Assembly (NCBI GenBank): GCA_037179385.1
Contig: CM074189.1
Coordinates: 27,403,648 to 27,467,647 of the forward strand
DNA length: 64,000 bases
Reading direction: 5' to 3'
DNA from: Holothuria scabra
Taxonomy: Eukaryota > Echinodermata > Holothuroidea > Aspidochirotida > Holothuriidae
In this document: positions 24,345 through 35,265 of the stretch, one piece after another
How the letters are laid out: each line of letters starts with the position of its first letter
Numbering within the stretch: the first letter of the stretch is position 1
Translations under genes and position numbers: made by a program
The notes under the pieces: model-generated
What the model saw: the letters and a program-made list of their open reading frames with translations, nothing else
The model's database searches: none
What the model was told of the DNA's origin: nothing

Positions 24345-25790
24345 AGGGCTGGTGCCAGCGGCGGGGGGTGGGGGGTGGGGTGAGAACACTGACCCCCCCC
24401 CCCCCCCCGCCGGGGAAGGTCGGTGGTTTCGTCGGGGAGGCCTAAAAATAAAAAAATTATGAAAAAAATCCGCAAGTACTGAAATTACTGTATGGGTCAC
24501 CTTGAACAGATTTCTCCTTTTACAACACTATTTTAATACATATAGGAATCGATTTTCAATTACGTGTCATAGCTCATGGTTCATAGCTTTGTTAAAACTC
24601 ATTTCATGTACCTTGGCCCATCTTAAATCCGTGCACACAAGGTCACCCATAATCAAGACTTGTGTTAGGGACCTGGAAATTTCACGTGCAGACGTAACCA
24701 AGGGTGGCACCAGGGGAGCCAGGGGTCATGCCCCCGTCGGGGAAGGCTGCCCTTCCCCTGTCGTTGAGAAGATCCAGTTTCGTCGGGGAGCCTTCATCTA
24801 TAGGCCCACGATAAAAGATGTAAGCCCGATAAACGTTAGTCCCACGATGATCTTCTTGATTTTGCTTTACTAGTTTTCCTTACAAAACGGACGAGCAGTT
24901 GTTCAGGTGCATGCAGTGCCCGAATGGTTTGCCATCTGTCCTGCCCCGACAGCCGAATCAAACAACGGTAATGACAATCGGCCAGACCGTTTTCCGTTAT
25001 ATATAATGATGAACAGAAATGTGAGAATGTCTCCTGGTAAGTCTGACTGAAAATTCATTTGAAGCCAACTTGTTGTTACGTGACATATTTTCAAAGACGT
25101 CGGCGGAAAGTAAAATCATTTATTGTCGGGAGTTCGGATAGTCACATAGAAAATAACATAAATTTAGTGGACCTCGCAATTGAATACAACGAGGAGTCTC
25201 AAAGAGTAAAAAAATGGTATGTTTTTAATTCGGTTACAAAGTTTTTCCCCGAGAAAAAAAGCAAGACCATTTCATTAAATTGTGGCAGAATATCTGGTTA
25301 CTTTCTGCAAAAAAAAAGCAAATTGGGTTTTCTTCTATTGAAGTGAAACTTTTATAAATAACGACTGCTTCGTTTCTAGTTACAACGGCTGTCTGAGAGT
25401 AAGATTTGTGTAAAATTTTCTCTTCGCTCCGCGCCAAGTTATGGTGGCGCTCCGCTTTGATAATGTTTTGGTCGAACATATTACTCAGCAGAACAATGCA
25501 TGTTTGCAAATTATTCTTCGTTTGAGGGAAATATGAAGAGAAAATTTTAAAGCGGAAAAAGCTGAAAATAAAGACTGCTTTGTTTCTGGTTACGAGCCTG
25601 GTAAATGCACTTTCCGGCTGTCTGGGGTTTTCAATTTTTCAAAATAATTTCTGCAGATTATACCAAGCCACGTCCAACTGGTACTTACTCATCGCCTTTG
25701 TCGGGGACTCGAAATGCTGGCCCCCCTGTCGCAGGGAACTTGGCCCCTGTCGGGCAAATCCTGGCGGCACCCCTGGTGCTGCTAAAGAGG
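24345..25790. repeat. G/C-rich repeat fragments (GGTGGCACCAGGGG wording)
   Basis: G/C-rich blocks at 24345-24440, 24705-24790 and 25715-25790 share GGCACCAGGGG, GTCGGGGAAGG and CCCCTGTCG wording, in opposite orientations at 24708 and 25770. They may be the ends of one element of about 1.1 kb, or separate copies. The sequence between has no recognisable gene. Confidence 0.35.
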
Positions 25791-26079
25791 GGATTAGAAA
25801 TGGATGAATGGACAAAAGCCGAACAACACACTGACCCCATATAGGTATGAATAACAAGACGAACGTCTAGACGAGTTGCGGTGCCGACAAACCAAGTCGT
25901 CTTATACTTTCAAGGTGATTTGACGACTGTTAGCTACTAAAAGCTTTTGGACTTTGGGCATGGACTCTACTACTGTAACAAAGAAGTATATTTGCCTTTT
26001 TAAACAGGATATTCAAGGAGGTTTCCCTTCATGGGCTACTTCATTTTCTGTACAATTCGCGCCAACCTATGTTGACGGT

Positions 26080-26255
26080 CTGTAGAGTGCCACTCTAAAA
26101 ACACTATGGTCAACTATTCACCGACTCAGTGGTATGGTCAAAAAGTGACCAATTAATGGTTAGATCTGACCATAAATTAGTAAATTTTGACCAAAGTTGG
26201 AGGTCAATGGTTTGACCATTGTTTAGGTTGGTGCATAGTTAATTAAATCAATGGT
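26080..26255. repeat. ATGGTCAA/TTGACCAT motif array
   Basis: About eight copies of TGGTCAA or TTGACCA in both orientations (for example GGTCAATGGTTTGACCATTG), preceded by CACTCTAAAAACACTATGGT. Same style as the other motif-array elements, but I could not define terminal inverted repeats. Confidence 0.5.
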
Positions 26256-26464
26256 CAAGTCTAGGCAAACAGATGAAATGAACGAACGATTTGGCTAAAA
26301 ATTTAGGAAAATCGGCCCATGTTTGTACAGGGTTTAGACTGTTAGCCCGATAAGCCTGGGGTCCAGGGGCCGCTTTAAGGGCCCCTGGTGGGGTTCAGGG
26401 GACAAAGCCCTGGTAGGGGTCCATGGAGGGCTGGATACTTTTGTAGGGGGTGGCTGGAGTTTAC

Positions 26465-28115
26465 TATATAAGCGTAGCGCCATCATCAGTTGGCGCGGAG
26501 GGTACAAAGAAAATTTTGGATTTTAAAACCTCCCAGATGGCTAGAAATGGCATTTGCCAGCTTTATTTGTCTCTAATTCTGCTGAGAAAATTTTTTATTT
26601 TTCTAAAATTAAAACACCCTTTTGAGATACTGATTAGCTCAGTTCATTACTCCACTGAACTATGTATCCTAGGATAGCAAATCCGGAATCCTGCTGAATG
26701 TTGCAAGCAGCTGTTCCAGTGCACGCCTGAGTGAAGTATTTCCAGGGGCGTAGGGGAGCCCGAGAAATGTAATTCTGCCTGTAGGACAGTCAAAGCGGAG
26801 CGCCACCACTGGTTGGCGCGGAACGTCCAGAAAATTTGAAAATTCGTACCCCTCAGACAGTCAAAAATGACATTTCAAGTTCAAGTTCAAGAAATTTATA
26901 TGACGCATTATTTAAAATAATTATTCTAATGCGCCTTACAAGACACAGTGGAGAACAAAAGACTAAGTTGGACTATCAGATACCATCAAAGGCACAGCTA
27001 AATAGGTGGGTTTTTAATAAGGACTGAAAATGTTCCAGAGAGCGTGCTGTCTTAACTGAAAGGGGCAGATCATTCCACAACTTAGGGCCTTGGACAGCTA
27101 GTGCGCGCTCACCAAATATGGATCTATATCTAGGAACAACCAGATTGAGAGTGGTCTCAGATCTAAGTTCATATTTTGTTTTCTTAAAGGAGAACATGTT
27201 GGAAAGGTAGAGTGGTGCCATATTGTGTAGGGATTTGTAAACAAGAAGCAAGATCTTGAATCGATTCCTGTAAAACACTGGGAGCCAATGCAAGTCCTTC
27301 AGCAAGGCTAAGGATGGGAATAACCTGTTCTTGTTAGCAACTAGTCTGGCAGCGTAATTTTGCACACGCTGTATCTTGTACAGCATACATTTCGGAATAC
27401 CAGTTAGCAAAATATTGCAATAGTCGATACAGCTATGAACCAGTGCATTCACAAGAGCAATGATAGCGGTATTGCTTAGGAATTAAGCACACTGTCCCAG
27501 GCTTGAAAAGGGGATCCAAGCAGTCGCTTTTTTAAGTTTCAATTGCAGATAAACGTAGGTTCGTTCCAAACTAAAATTCAGCCAGAAAGACTAAGCGGAG
27601 CCCCACCATTAGTTGGCGCGAAGCGTACAAAACATTTTCAAATATCCGACCGCTCAGACAGTTGAAAATGGCATTTCCCGGGCTTATATGGGGATCTAAG
27701 CATTCGCTATTTTGAGTTCCCTTTTGTAAAAAATGATCACTTGAAACTTAAATTCTGCTATGAAGCGGTGTAAGTGGAGCACCACCATAAGTTGGGACGA
27801 AGCGTGCAGGAAATTTTGAAAAACCTGACCACTTCAGATAGTCAAAACCTTTGCTTATAGGGGATCTTAGAAGTCACTAATTCGAGGGTCTGTTTGCACA
27901 AAAAATGTTCACTTGAAACTAAAATGCTGCTAGGAAGACTATCTGAGCGGAACTTCACCGCTGGTTGGCGCGAAGCGAACAGAAAATTTGGAAAAATCGG
28001 ACCCCTGAGACAGTCGAAAATGACATTTCCCAGACTTATAGGAGGATCTAAGCAGTCGCTTTTTGATCAGAAAATTACCAGATAAAATGTATCACTGCCA
28101 ATCGATGAATCCCGC
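26465..28115. repeat. GGAGCGCCACCA...TTGGCGCGAAGCG hairpin repeat family
   Basis: Copies start near 26470, 26787, 27592, 27772 and 27940. Each has GGAGCGCCACCA facing TTGGCGCG (a short hairpin), then AAGCGTACA, AAAATTTTGAAAA, CAGACAGTCGAAAATG and GGATCTAAGCAGTCGC. The last three are spaced about 170-180 bases, like a loose tandem array. A further copy is at 61568-61680, an inverted fragment at about 25417-25450, and a short GGTGCGGAGCGTACA relative sits in both Helitron units near 34535 and 37585. Unit limits are approximate. Confidence 0.6.
26869..27480 (-). pseudogene. 3' end of a CR1/L2-type LINE, 5'-truncated
   Basis: Minus-strand translation from 27478 to 26976 reads through SCIDYCNILLTGIPK, LHWLPVFYRNRFKILLLVYK, APLYLS and ERALAVQGPKLWNDLPLS, the well-known C-terminal part of CR1/L2-like reverse transcriptase proteins, after the catalytic palm. 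The frame is open for about 165 codons to a natural stop. The 3' untranslated region ends in repeated TTGAAC at 26869-26890, the usual L2-like tail. The copy is 5'-truncated, as is typical for LINEs, and sits inside a unit of the GGAGCGCC repeat family, so it inserted later than that repeat. Confidence 0.85.
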
Positions 28116-28509
28116 ATCATTTTGGGGAAACTACAAACCGGAATTGAAAACATGCTATTGAATTTTACTCTATTGCGACTCTTGGCTAAATTCAATATAT
28201 ATTGAAAAAATTGTGTGCCCCAACTTCCTACTATATATGATTTTACTTTTGAAAAAATTAAGGCCTATGGGGATCTTATAGCAGTCGCTATTTTGATCAG
28301 AAGAATCAGATAAAATGTACCACTACCATTGGATGAAATGAAGTAGATGATTTTTCTTCTATTAGTATTATTGACAGAATTGTCACGTTACACGGTGTGT
28401 TGAAATGAATTTTCAAGCAGACTTACGGGAAGACATTCTCACCCTACATCATTAAATTATCGAAAATCAGATTACCCGATTCTCACAACCATTGCCCGTA
28501 TTTGGCAAT

Positions 28510-29215
28510 AGTTGCAATAGTTGAACAAATCACTTTAAAGAGAAAAATGGACTTTATGATGAATAAGTTAAACGTTTTCCTGATAACACCACAACTCCCT
28601 GACATAATTATAACAAACTAGAGAATAATTAGCTCATAAATATCTTGCGAACTTTCCATTTCAGAAAAGGGCAAAGAGATGAAACGAACGAGCCACTTAG
28701 CTAGAAATTTACAGTTACGAAATGTCTTGAAATGTTCAAATCTTCGTCCATAAACCAACAATTTGACCCTCTGTGCACGGTCTAAATTTAGTGTCTACGT
28801 CACATAGCATAAGCTGATAAGGGTCAACTTATAGTAAGCAGAAAGTTGCAACTTCCCGTATTAAAGGGCCAAATTTTTCACCCCAAACTACAATTGTATT
28901 GCAGACGGGTTGTTGGAATGATGAAATTCGTCTTCTACGGAATCTTTTACTCGACAGTTTATTCGTATTCATAGAACTGTCTTACTTATTGCTTTCATTA
29001 GGTAATCGTTTCATCAATTGCGAGTCATGGCCGTACATAAACTTACTACAATGACAATATTTTCTTCCGTAGTAAAAGGACATCGTCAAAGAAGCGACAA
29101 AAAGTCCTTGCTATAGAATGTAATAAGAAACGTGTCTGGTTAATAATGTGATGACAGACGAATCGCAGCTAATAGCTATAAATTGTAAACATCGACATTT
29201 TGGTATTCACGTTTC
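28510..29215. mobile_element. Diverged Helitron non-coding segments in opposite orientations
   Basis: 28510-28810 matches, in inverted orientation, the unit sequence around 36480-36785. 28893-29215 matches, in direct orientation, the unit sequence around 36755-37165 (for example AACTTACTA beside CGTACATAA, and GACAGACGAATCGC). Divergence is clearly higher than between the two units. The inverted part fits the minus-strand Helitron; the direct part is a rearranged or separate copy. Confidence 0.6.
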
Positions 29216-29220
29216 ATTAT

Positions 29221-29250
29221 TTTTTTTTTTTTTTTTTTTGGGGGGGGGGG
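29221..29250. repeat. Poly-T/poly-G tract
   Basis: A run of about 19 T followed by 10 G. It lies at the edge of the Helitron non-coding segment. Confidence 0.9.
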
Positions 29251-29534
29251 AGATTAGACCATGTTAGTGAAGAGATGTGTTCAATTTGTGATCTCTATGT
29301 GGTAGGAAAGTAGTTGAAGTAATAATTTAAAGAAAACTGAAGGTATTTTAGGCATTTTTTGCAATATATCCTTCCGCGATGCAAAACGGCATTTTGAATG
29401 ATTAAAAAAACAGGAACCTGACTACTCTATTATACAGGCCCTCCTTGCGCGAACTCAACATCGTGTAGGCAAGTAATGGTGGTGTTAGTAAAAGGGGGGC
29501 AGCAGACCCACTTACCAGAAGTTGTTCATCCTTT

Positions 29535-30455
29535 TCAAAACGTGTCTTCCTTTCCTAAGTCATTGTTGTGTATCTTGATATCCTCATTTTCTATCAGCCA
29601 GCGAGCAGCAAGAACAACACTTCTAGGCCTAACATTTTCAGAAAAAACAGCCGTTTTATAACTTAATTTCCTCTTAAATTTGAGAGGAATTACTTGGCTC
29701 TCTTCAAGTCTTATAGGTAAAGTTTTAATTGTTGCCACCACATCAGACGGGACATTAACAACATTTCCCTTAATACTAAATTGCCCTCCTCGAGGAAGCT
29801 CACGCAACTGCATAAAAGGTGTTCGCAAAGCGACCAACCTTTCTTCAAGACGATGTAATTTCAATTCTTCTGGTATCTCATACATTTTCATATTATTATC
29901 TCGACTTAATAACGGAACTCTGCCTTCTTTTATATATTTTAAACAGGTTTTACAGACCCATCCTTTATCTATACCTTCTTCCTGCTTACAAATATTAGTA
30001 TTTCCACTAAATCTAACTAAATTCACCCACAGTGCACACTCTTTATACCATAACTGCTCACAATAAAAGCAAACATATGTAGGCCCCTCCATAATTTTAT
30101 TCCAAAAGCGATGTTGCAATTCTCTAACTGGACTCTCCTCTTCTTTTATAAATTGACGCTTACGTATTTGATCTCTAAGCATCATTTTAGTACTATCACT
30201 TGCAATACCCACACTACGTTTTATCACAAAACCTTTATTTTCCCAACATTTATACCTATCTTCAGTCACTCCCATAGACCCTTTCACTAATATATGATTA
30301 CTCCCCTCATTTAAACAAACACCTGCTCTCTTCACATAACTTTGCATTGACATTTGATTACGCTCCTCTTCAAATAAAATGTCTCCTCTTTTCAATATGT
30401 TACATTTAACACCGAAAACTTCTTCACTATGTTCATTAACACAACCCCTCTTCAA
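29535..30455 (-). CDS. Helitron protein fragment, DUF6570-type region
   Basis: A 306-codon open frame on the minus strand. Its second half matches the region found upstream of the Rep domain in many animal Helitron proteins (DUF6570). It has a Cys pair in YVCFYCEQLW and a second pair in GWVCKTCLKY (zinc-binding-like), then IPEELKLHRLEERLVALRTP, the diagnostic FMQLRELPRGGQFSIKGNVV with NVP, and FKRKLSYKTAVFSENVRP. The frame ends at a stop at 29535-29537 just after this region, whereas the family continues into Rep and helicase domains, so this is truncated. Its first codon is not a true start; the sequence continues from the broken OTU region at higher coordinates. Role in a complete element: part of the rolling-circle transposase, exact function unknown. 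Confidence 0.8.
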   Translation of the reverse strand: MKRGCVNEHSEEVFGVKCNILKRGDILFEEERNQMSMQSYVKRAGVCLNEGSNHILVKGSMGVTEDRYKCWENKGFVIKRSVGIASDSTKMMLRDQIRKRQFIKEEESPVRELQHRFWNKIMEGPTYVCFYCEQLWYKECALWVNLVRFSGNTNICKQEEGIDKGWVCKTCLKYIKEGRVPLLSRDNNMKMYEIPEELKLHRLEERLVALRTPFMQLRELPRGGQFSIKGNVVNVPSDVVATIKTLPIRLEESQVIPLKFKRKLSYKTAVFSENVRPRSVVLAARWLIENEDIKIHNNDLGKEDTF

Positions 30456-30459
30456 CTAA

Positions 30460-31103
30460 TTCTCTGTAACGCTGCTCTCATGTACAGACTCATTATCTTC
30501 TATTTCCAACACCACGTCATAATGTACTCCACCTGTATTGACTAAATAAATGGCACGTTTTTCCCGATTAACTACACAATGAACTTACAATGACTTGTCT
30601 TAAATAAAAATGATTATCTTCTACCCCTGTAACCAGTAATGCCAAACACCGAAAAAAAAAAAAAAACAATTACCATCCCCACGTACTTTTCTCACACGAA
30701 TCGGCCTACTCTCAACTGAAACACATTTTCCTATTTCAATAGACGGCAAATCAAACCCCCCAGTTTTCACAAAACCATGTTTGAATCTATCAACACAAGC
30801 TTCCTAAACGTTTTTTCTCTCCAACAGCTATCAACAACGAAAAAATAAAATGTACATGTAGATCTTTCGGAACGTATAAATAATACCTCACGATCGTCAT
30901 GTTCCCTACTTTCCCCATCATCACACCTTTGACTTTTTTCACATTCACTAGAACTTTTTTTTTGGTTTGTTCCCAACTCTGATATCATCATTTTTCTCCT
31001 CTTCATAACTTTTATCTTGAAATTCACCCCCATACTTTCTTTTTCTTTGTTGCCAACCTTTCCTTTCTAAATTAAAAATCTTTGAACGGCCCTTCTTAGG
31101 CAT
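30460..31103 (-). pseudogene. Helitron protein N-terminus and OTU-like protease, frameshifted
   Basis: Starts at ATG 31103 with MPKKGRSKIF and a basic WQQRKRKYG stretch, the usual beginning of Helitron proteins. After a frame change at a run of nine A (complement of about 30955-30963), the frame 31033-30767 continues. Another frame then gives IRVRKVRGDGNC, the OTU cysteine-protease motif with its catalytic Cys, then FFRCLALLVTG. A separate downstream segment gives VHYDVVLE, resembling the OTU catalytic His motif. The spacing between the Cys and His motifs is only about 50 codons, shorter than a whole OTU domain, so an internal deletion is likely. A run of 15 T right after the Cys codon breaks the frame. 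OTU domains are known from some animal Helitrons. Confidence 0.65.
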
Positions 31104-31531
31104 TGTAATATTCTCCACATAATTTTAAACTTTAAAATAACAAATTTACCATAACCAGACACCTTGATATAACACAAATATTAATACTCGTCAACTCATA
31201 CAAATAATATTTACCTACCAATAACAATGTTTCCCTCCAACAGAAACTTACTTTGTGAATATTGTCGTTAGTGTGAGAAATTCACACAGCCCTTTAAAGT
31301 CACAAAAACAGTGAACAAAACTCCTCTGAACTATCAAACTTTTTACTTCACCGCAATCCCGACCATGCCACTTGAAAAGAATAAATCCCTACAAAGAAAT
31401 CCTCATATAAATACTCAAAATTCACTAAACACCAATCTGTAATGAATTAAAAAAAAAAACAACCAAATTGATGGCGCTGTGTTAAATTAACAAACAACCT
31501 TTTCCCCAGAGTACATACGGACCTGGTTTTT

Positions 31532-31873
31532 AGTTGCGGTGCCTGCCTTGCAGGCAACCGCAACTAATGCAGTTACTATCGAGATGTCAATTTCTGACTT
31601 TTTCGGCACTTTATTTCTATCTCCTTCTAGATGCTTTGTGGTATCGAAATACGGTTTAGTGCAATTTGTAGGGATGGTACTTCTCTTTCGTGTTTTTAAG
31701 TTTTGGTGGAAATATGATTTTCGTGAGAGTGTAAAACTGGGGGTTTTTTCACGTAAAATTTGCAAACGTGTTCTATTTTTAGTAACAATATTGCGGAAAA
31801 ACCAGGTCCGTGTGTACTCTGGGGAATAATATGTTGTTTAATTTAACACGGCGCCATCATTTTGGTTGTTTTT
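31532..31873 (+). repeat. Short hairpin-headed repeat, copy 1
   Basis: Begins with a near-perfect hairpin (31532-31567: TAGTTGCGGTGCCTGCC facing GCAGGCAACCGCAACTA), followed by about 260 bases and a spacer containing GGCGCCATCATTTTGGTTG. It is followed directly by copy 2. It has open frames on both strands, but no recognisable protein. An inverted copy of its far end lies at about 31440-31530. Confidence 0.7.
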
Positions 31874-32216
31874 TAGTTGCGGTGCCTGCCTTGCAGGCAG
31901 CACCGCAACTAATACAGTTACTATCGAGATGTCAATTTCTGACTTTTTCGGCACTTTATTTCTATCTCCTTCTAGATGCTTTGTGGTATCGAAATACGGT
32001 TTAGTGCAATTTGTAGGGATGGTACTTCTCTTTCGTGTTTTTAAGTTTTGGTGGAAATATGATTTTCGCGAGAGTGTAAAATTGGGGGTTTTTTCACGTA
32101 AAATTTGCAAACGTGTTCTATTTTTAGTAACAATCTTGCGGAAAAACCAGGTCCGTGTGTACTCTGGGAAATAATATGTTGTTTAATTTAACACGGCGCC
32201 ATCATTTTGGTTGTTT
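31874..32216 (+). repeat. Short hairpin-headed repeat, copy 2
   Basis: Tandem copy of 31532-31873, nearly identical. Its hairpin at 31874-31911 is more regular (TAGTTGCGGTGCCTGCC facing GGCAGCACCGCAACTA). It runs straight into the first 3.05 kb Helitron unit. Confidence 0.7.
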
Positions 32217-35200
32217 TTTGATTCATCGAGGTGTTACGTGAATTTTGAGTATTTATATGAGGATTTCTTTGTAGAGATTTATTCTTTTCAAGTGACATGT
32301 TCGGGGTTGCTGTGGAGTAAAAAGTTTGATAGTTTAGAGGAGTTTTGTTCACTGTTTTTTCATAAAGTAAGCTTCTGTTGGAGGGAAACATTGTTATTGG
32401 TAGGTAAATATTATTTGTATAAGATGGCGAGTATTAATATTTGTGTTATATCAAGGTGTCTGGTTATGGTAAATTTGTTATTTTAAAGTTTAAAACTATG
32501 TAGAGAATATAACAATGCCCAAGAATTGCCGTTCAAAGATTTTTTTTTTTTGTAGAAAGGAAAGGTTGGCAACAAAGAAAAAGAAAGTATGGGGGTGAAT
32601 TTCAAGATAAAAGTTATGAAGGGGAGAAAAATGATGATGTCAGAGTTGGGATCAAACAAAAAAAGGCTCTAGTGGATATGAAAATAGTCAGAGGTGTGAT
32701 GATGGGGAAAGTAGGGAACATGACGATCGTAATGTATTATTTACACGTTCCGAAAGATCTACATGTACATTTTATTTTTTCGTTGTTGTGGGTGGTAATT
32801 GTTTTTCGGTGTTTGGCATTATTGGTTACAGGGAAGATGATCATCTTTATTTAAGACAAGTCATTGTAAGTTCATTATGTACCCCTCCACATATTTACAC
32901 CACGAGTTGCCATTGCTCAGAAGCTCCACTAAAGAAGAATGCTTAAAATCCAAATTCAGGGGGAATGTTCTTGGGGATATTTATACATTTAGGGAGAAGA
33001 GCACATCATAAGATGAAGAAGTGTTAACATGAACAAATAGTTTAATGTAAAGAGTAGTCACGGTAGGGTTTTAACATGTTCATTCATATCTTGTTTTATA
33101 TTTGTATGTGATGAGAGCAACCATTTTTTATTACGCTGGGCGGTGATCTGTTTGAGATATTGGGAAGAGGTCTGCATGAATGAAGGTTTTGCACAATCAT
33201 TCAGGGACTGCTTTGGGTCTTCTGTTGGGGGAGAAGCCCTTGAAAACCAACTGATTTGGTCTTTTTAAAGGCCATGGATAGTTCATCTCTTGTCAAAAAT
33301 GTGTTGATTTTGAAATGGTTATTTAAAATTTTGAGGGGACCATATGACAGTTTGGCTTTCCTTTTTTACTTGAGGAAGCAAAAACATCCCTTGCCTTCTC
33401 CGGGATTTACGTCACTGTAAAACAGTTACAAATGATTGCCTTATAATTTTTTATATTTTTGTTAAACGAACGTAAACATTAAATTTGTACCGTTTGTAGA
33501 GGGTTTAGATTGTTGGCTTACACAACGAAGTTTTGAACAGGTACAAGAAAATTCCCAATTGTAAATTTTTAGCCAGGTGGTTCATTTCGTAAATGGTAAA
33601 GTAGCAAGACACTTATTAATAAGCTAGTCATGCTCTTTTTTGTTATGTCACTGGCTGTGGTGTTATCAGCGAAACGTTTATTTTTCATGAAGTCCGTTTC
33701 ATCTTTGAAAGTGATTTGTTGAGCTATTGCATATGGGTGGTTGGAATGACGAAATTTGTCTTTAACGGAGTTTTTTACTGGACAGTGCAGTCTTATTCAT
33801 AGACCTGGCTTTCTTATTGCTTTTACATATTTTAGGTTATCGTTTGATCAGTTGCGAGTCGTGGCCATACATAAACTTGCTATATTATTATTTTTATTAG
33901 AAAAAAAATGCATGGAAATTATTAAAACAATTTTTATGCAATGGCAACAGTTTTGTTCCGTAGTAAGAAGTCACTGCCAGAAAGGCGACAACAAGTTCTT
34001 GATATAGAGTGTAGGAAGAAGCGAAACTGTTTAATGATGTGATAACAGACGAATCGCCGCTAATAGTTATAAACTAGGGACATCGATATTTTTGGTATTC
34101 GGGTTTCATGAAGGGACGTATAGATGTTGCAATTTATCTTTTATGATTTGTAAGTGATTGATTCGGTTCTCTGATTTGTGGAGGTCAACGTCGTTCAAGT
34201 GTCTATACATTACTAAACTAAGAAGTTACCGGCGAAGGGTTAGTAGTGCCGTATGTGTGCGGGATTAATATAAATTGGAGAAACAGTGACAATAGGCCTA
34301 AGGCTAGAGTGAAATATCATCATATTAACATTTATGTTGAGGGAATGTAGGTGTAAGTAACGCTGACAAAGGAATTTTTACTTTGCTGTTTTATATTTTT
34401 TTAATTTTATTTCATCATTTGTAAAGATTATGGTAAATCTGAGATATCGATATTTCTTTTGATTCTCGTTAACTTGTTATTACATGTTACTTACAAAAAA
34501 TTTTTATTAGGAAAGCTGAGAGTAAACTTGGTGCGGAGCGTACAGAACTTTTTAAAAACCATTAATCTTTAAAAATTCTTTATGTTCAACACTGGAATTG
34601 TTTTCCTTTCAACCAAGTGACTTCAACGTTACTGTCATGTACATACAGACTCATTATCATTTCCAACATTACGTCATAACAGTGTACTCCACCTGTATTC
34701 ACTAAACAGCTAAACAAATGGCATGTTTTTCCTTATTAACTGCACTACTTAAAATACAATTTTGACTAACGTCTGTTTGGTCGAATGGCCTGTCTTGAGC
34801 CTTTGGCGCTTTACCATCTTTTATCAGAAACCCTCATGCTGTACAAGGAGTTACTAAGGAGCCGGGACATTAGGGATACCTTATATTGAATGCACAAGAA
34901 ACAGCTTGTAAATGACGTTTGAAATGTTATCTGATGTGACATTTTGCTCTTTCTACAGTTCTAAATCAACTGCTGTATCATCTTTTCCTGATTTTCTGTC
35001 AACTATGAGTTGAAAATGAGCAAACCTCATTATACCGGCAATCGAGTATTTCTTTGGTGTGTTTCACGTTCCACCTCAACCACATTTCTAAAGTGAATGA
35101 ACAATGTTCCTGGATTACAAGTGTGGAACTTAACTTAGCTGCTATTGGACAAAACACAATACAAGTATTTTGGAATGGTATTTTTGTCCCCCTAAAATAT

Positions 35201-35265
35201 AAAATCACCTTTAAAGTACAAGACGACTTGGTTGCACCGCAACTCGTCTAGACGTTCGTCTTGTT
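32217..35265 (+). mobile_element. Internally deleted Helitron, unit 1 of a head-to-tail pair
   Basis: Starts at ATTCATCGAGGTGTTACGTG and ends at GTCTAGACGTTCGTCTTG. Same 5' region as the minus-strand Helitron, with remnants of its N-terminal coding sequence (from about 32515) and of the OTU Cys region near 32795-32850. These are broken by frameshifts, and the DUF6570, Rep and helicase parts are absent. About 2.3 kb of non-coding sequence follows. The 3' end contains the palindrome CGTCTAGACG. Probably non-autonomous, moved by a related full element. Confidence 0.75.

Larger units (their letters stand above)
25852..31450 (-). mobile_element. Degenerate Helitron, minus strand (OTU and DUF6570 regions, no Rep/helicase seen)
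   Basis: The 3' terminus is set by 25852-25920, which matches the complement of the 3' end of the unit ending at 38348, including AACAAGACGAACGTCTAGAC and GAGTTGCGGTGCCGAC. The 5' part is set by 31445 downwards, which matches the start of the units at 32217 and 35266 in inverted orientation. Coding remnants for the N-terminal and OTU parts (30460-31103) and the DUF6570 part (29535-30455) follow in order. The Rep nuclease and Pif1-like helicase expected downstream are not found. The distal part is replaced by non-coding Helitron sequence (28510-28810), other repeats and a LINE fragment. The element is therefore non-functional. The assignment rests on the coding domains and on termini shared between copies. 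Confidence 0.65.

Noticed and set aside
31539..32174. Protein-coding frames of about 90-100 codons repeated on both strands
   Set aside because: They are the same tandem repeat read in both directions; openness on both strands and position next to a hairpin argue against a protein.
32211..32486. 91-codon frame repeated at 35261
   Set aside because: It lies upstream of the Helitron start codon in the 5' non-coding part and is duplicated only because the whole unit is duplicated.
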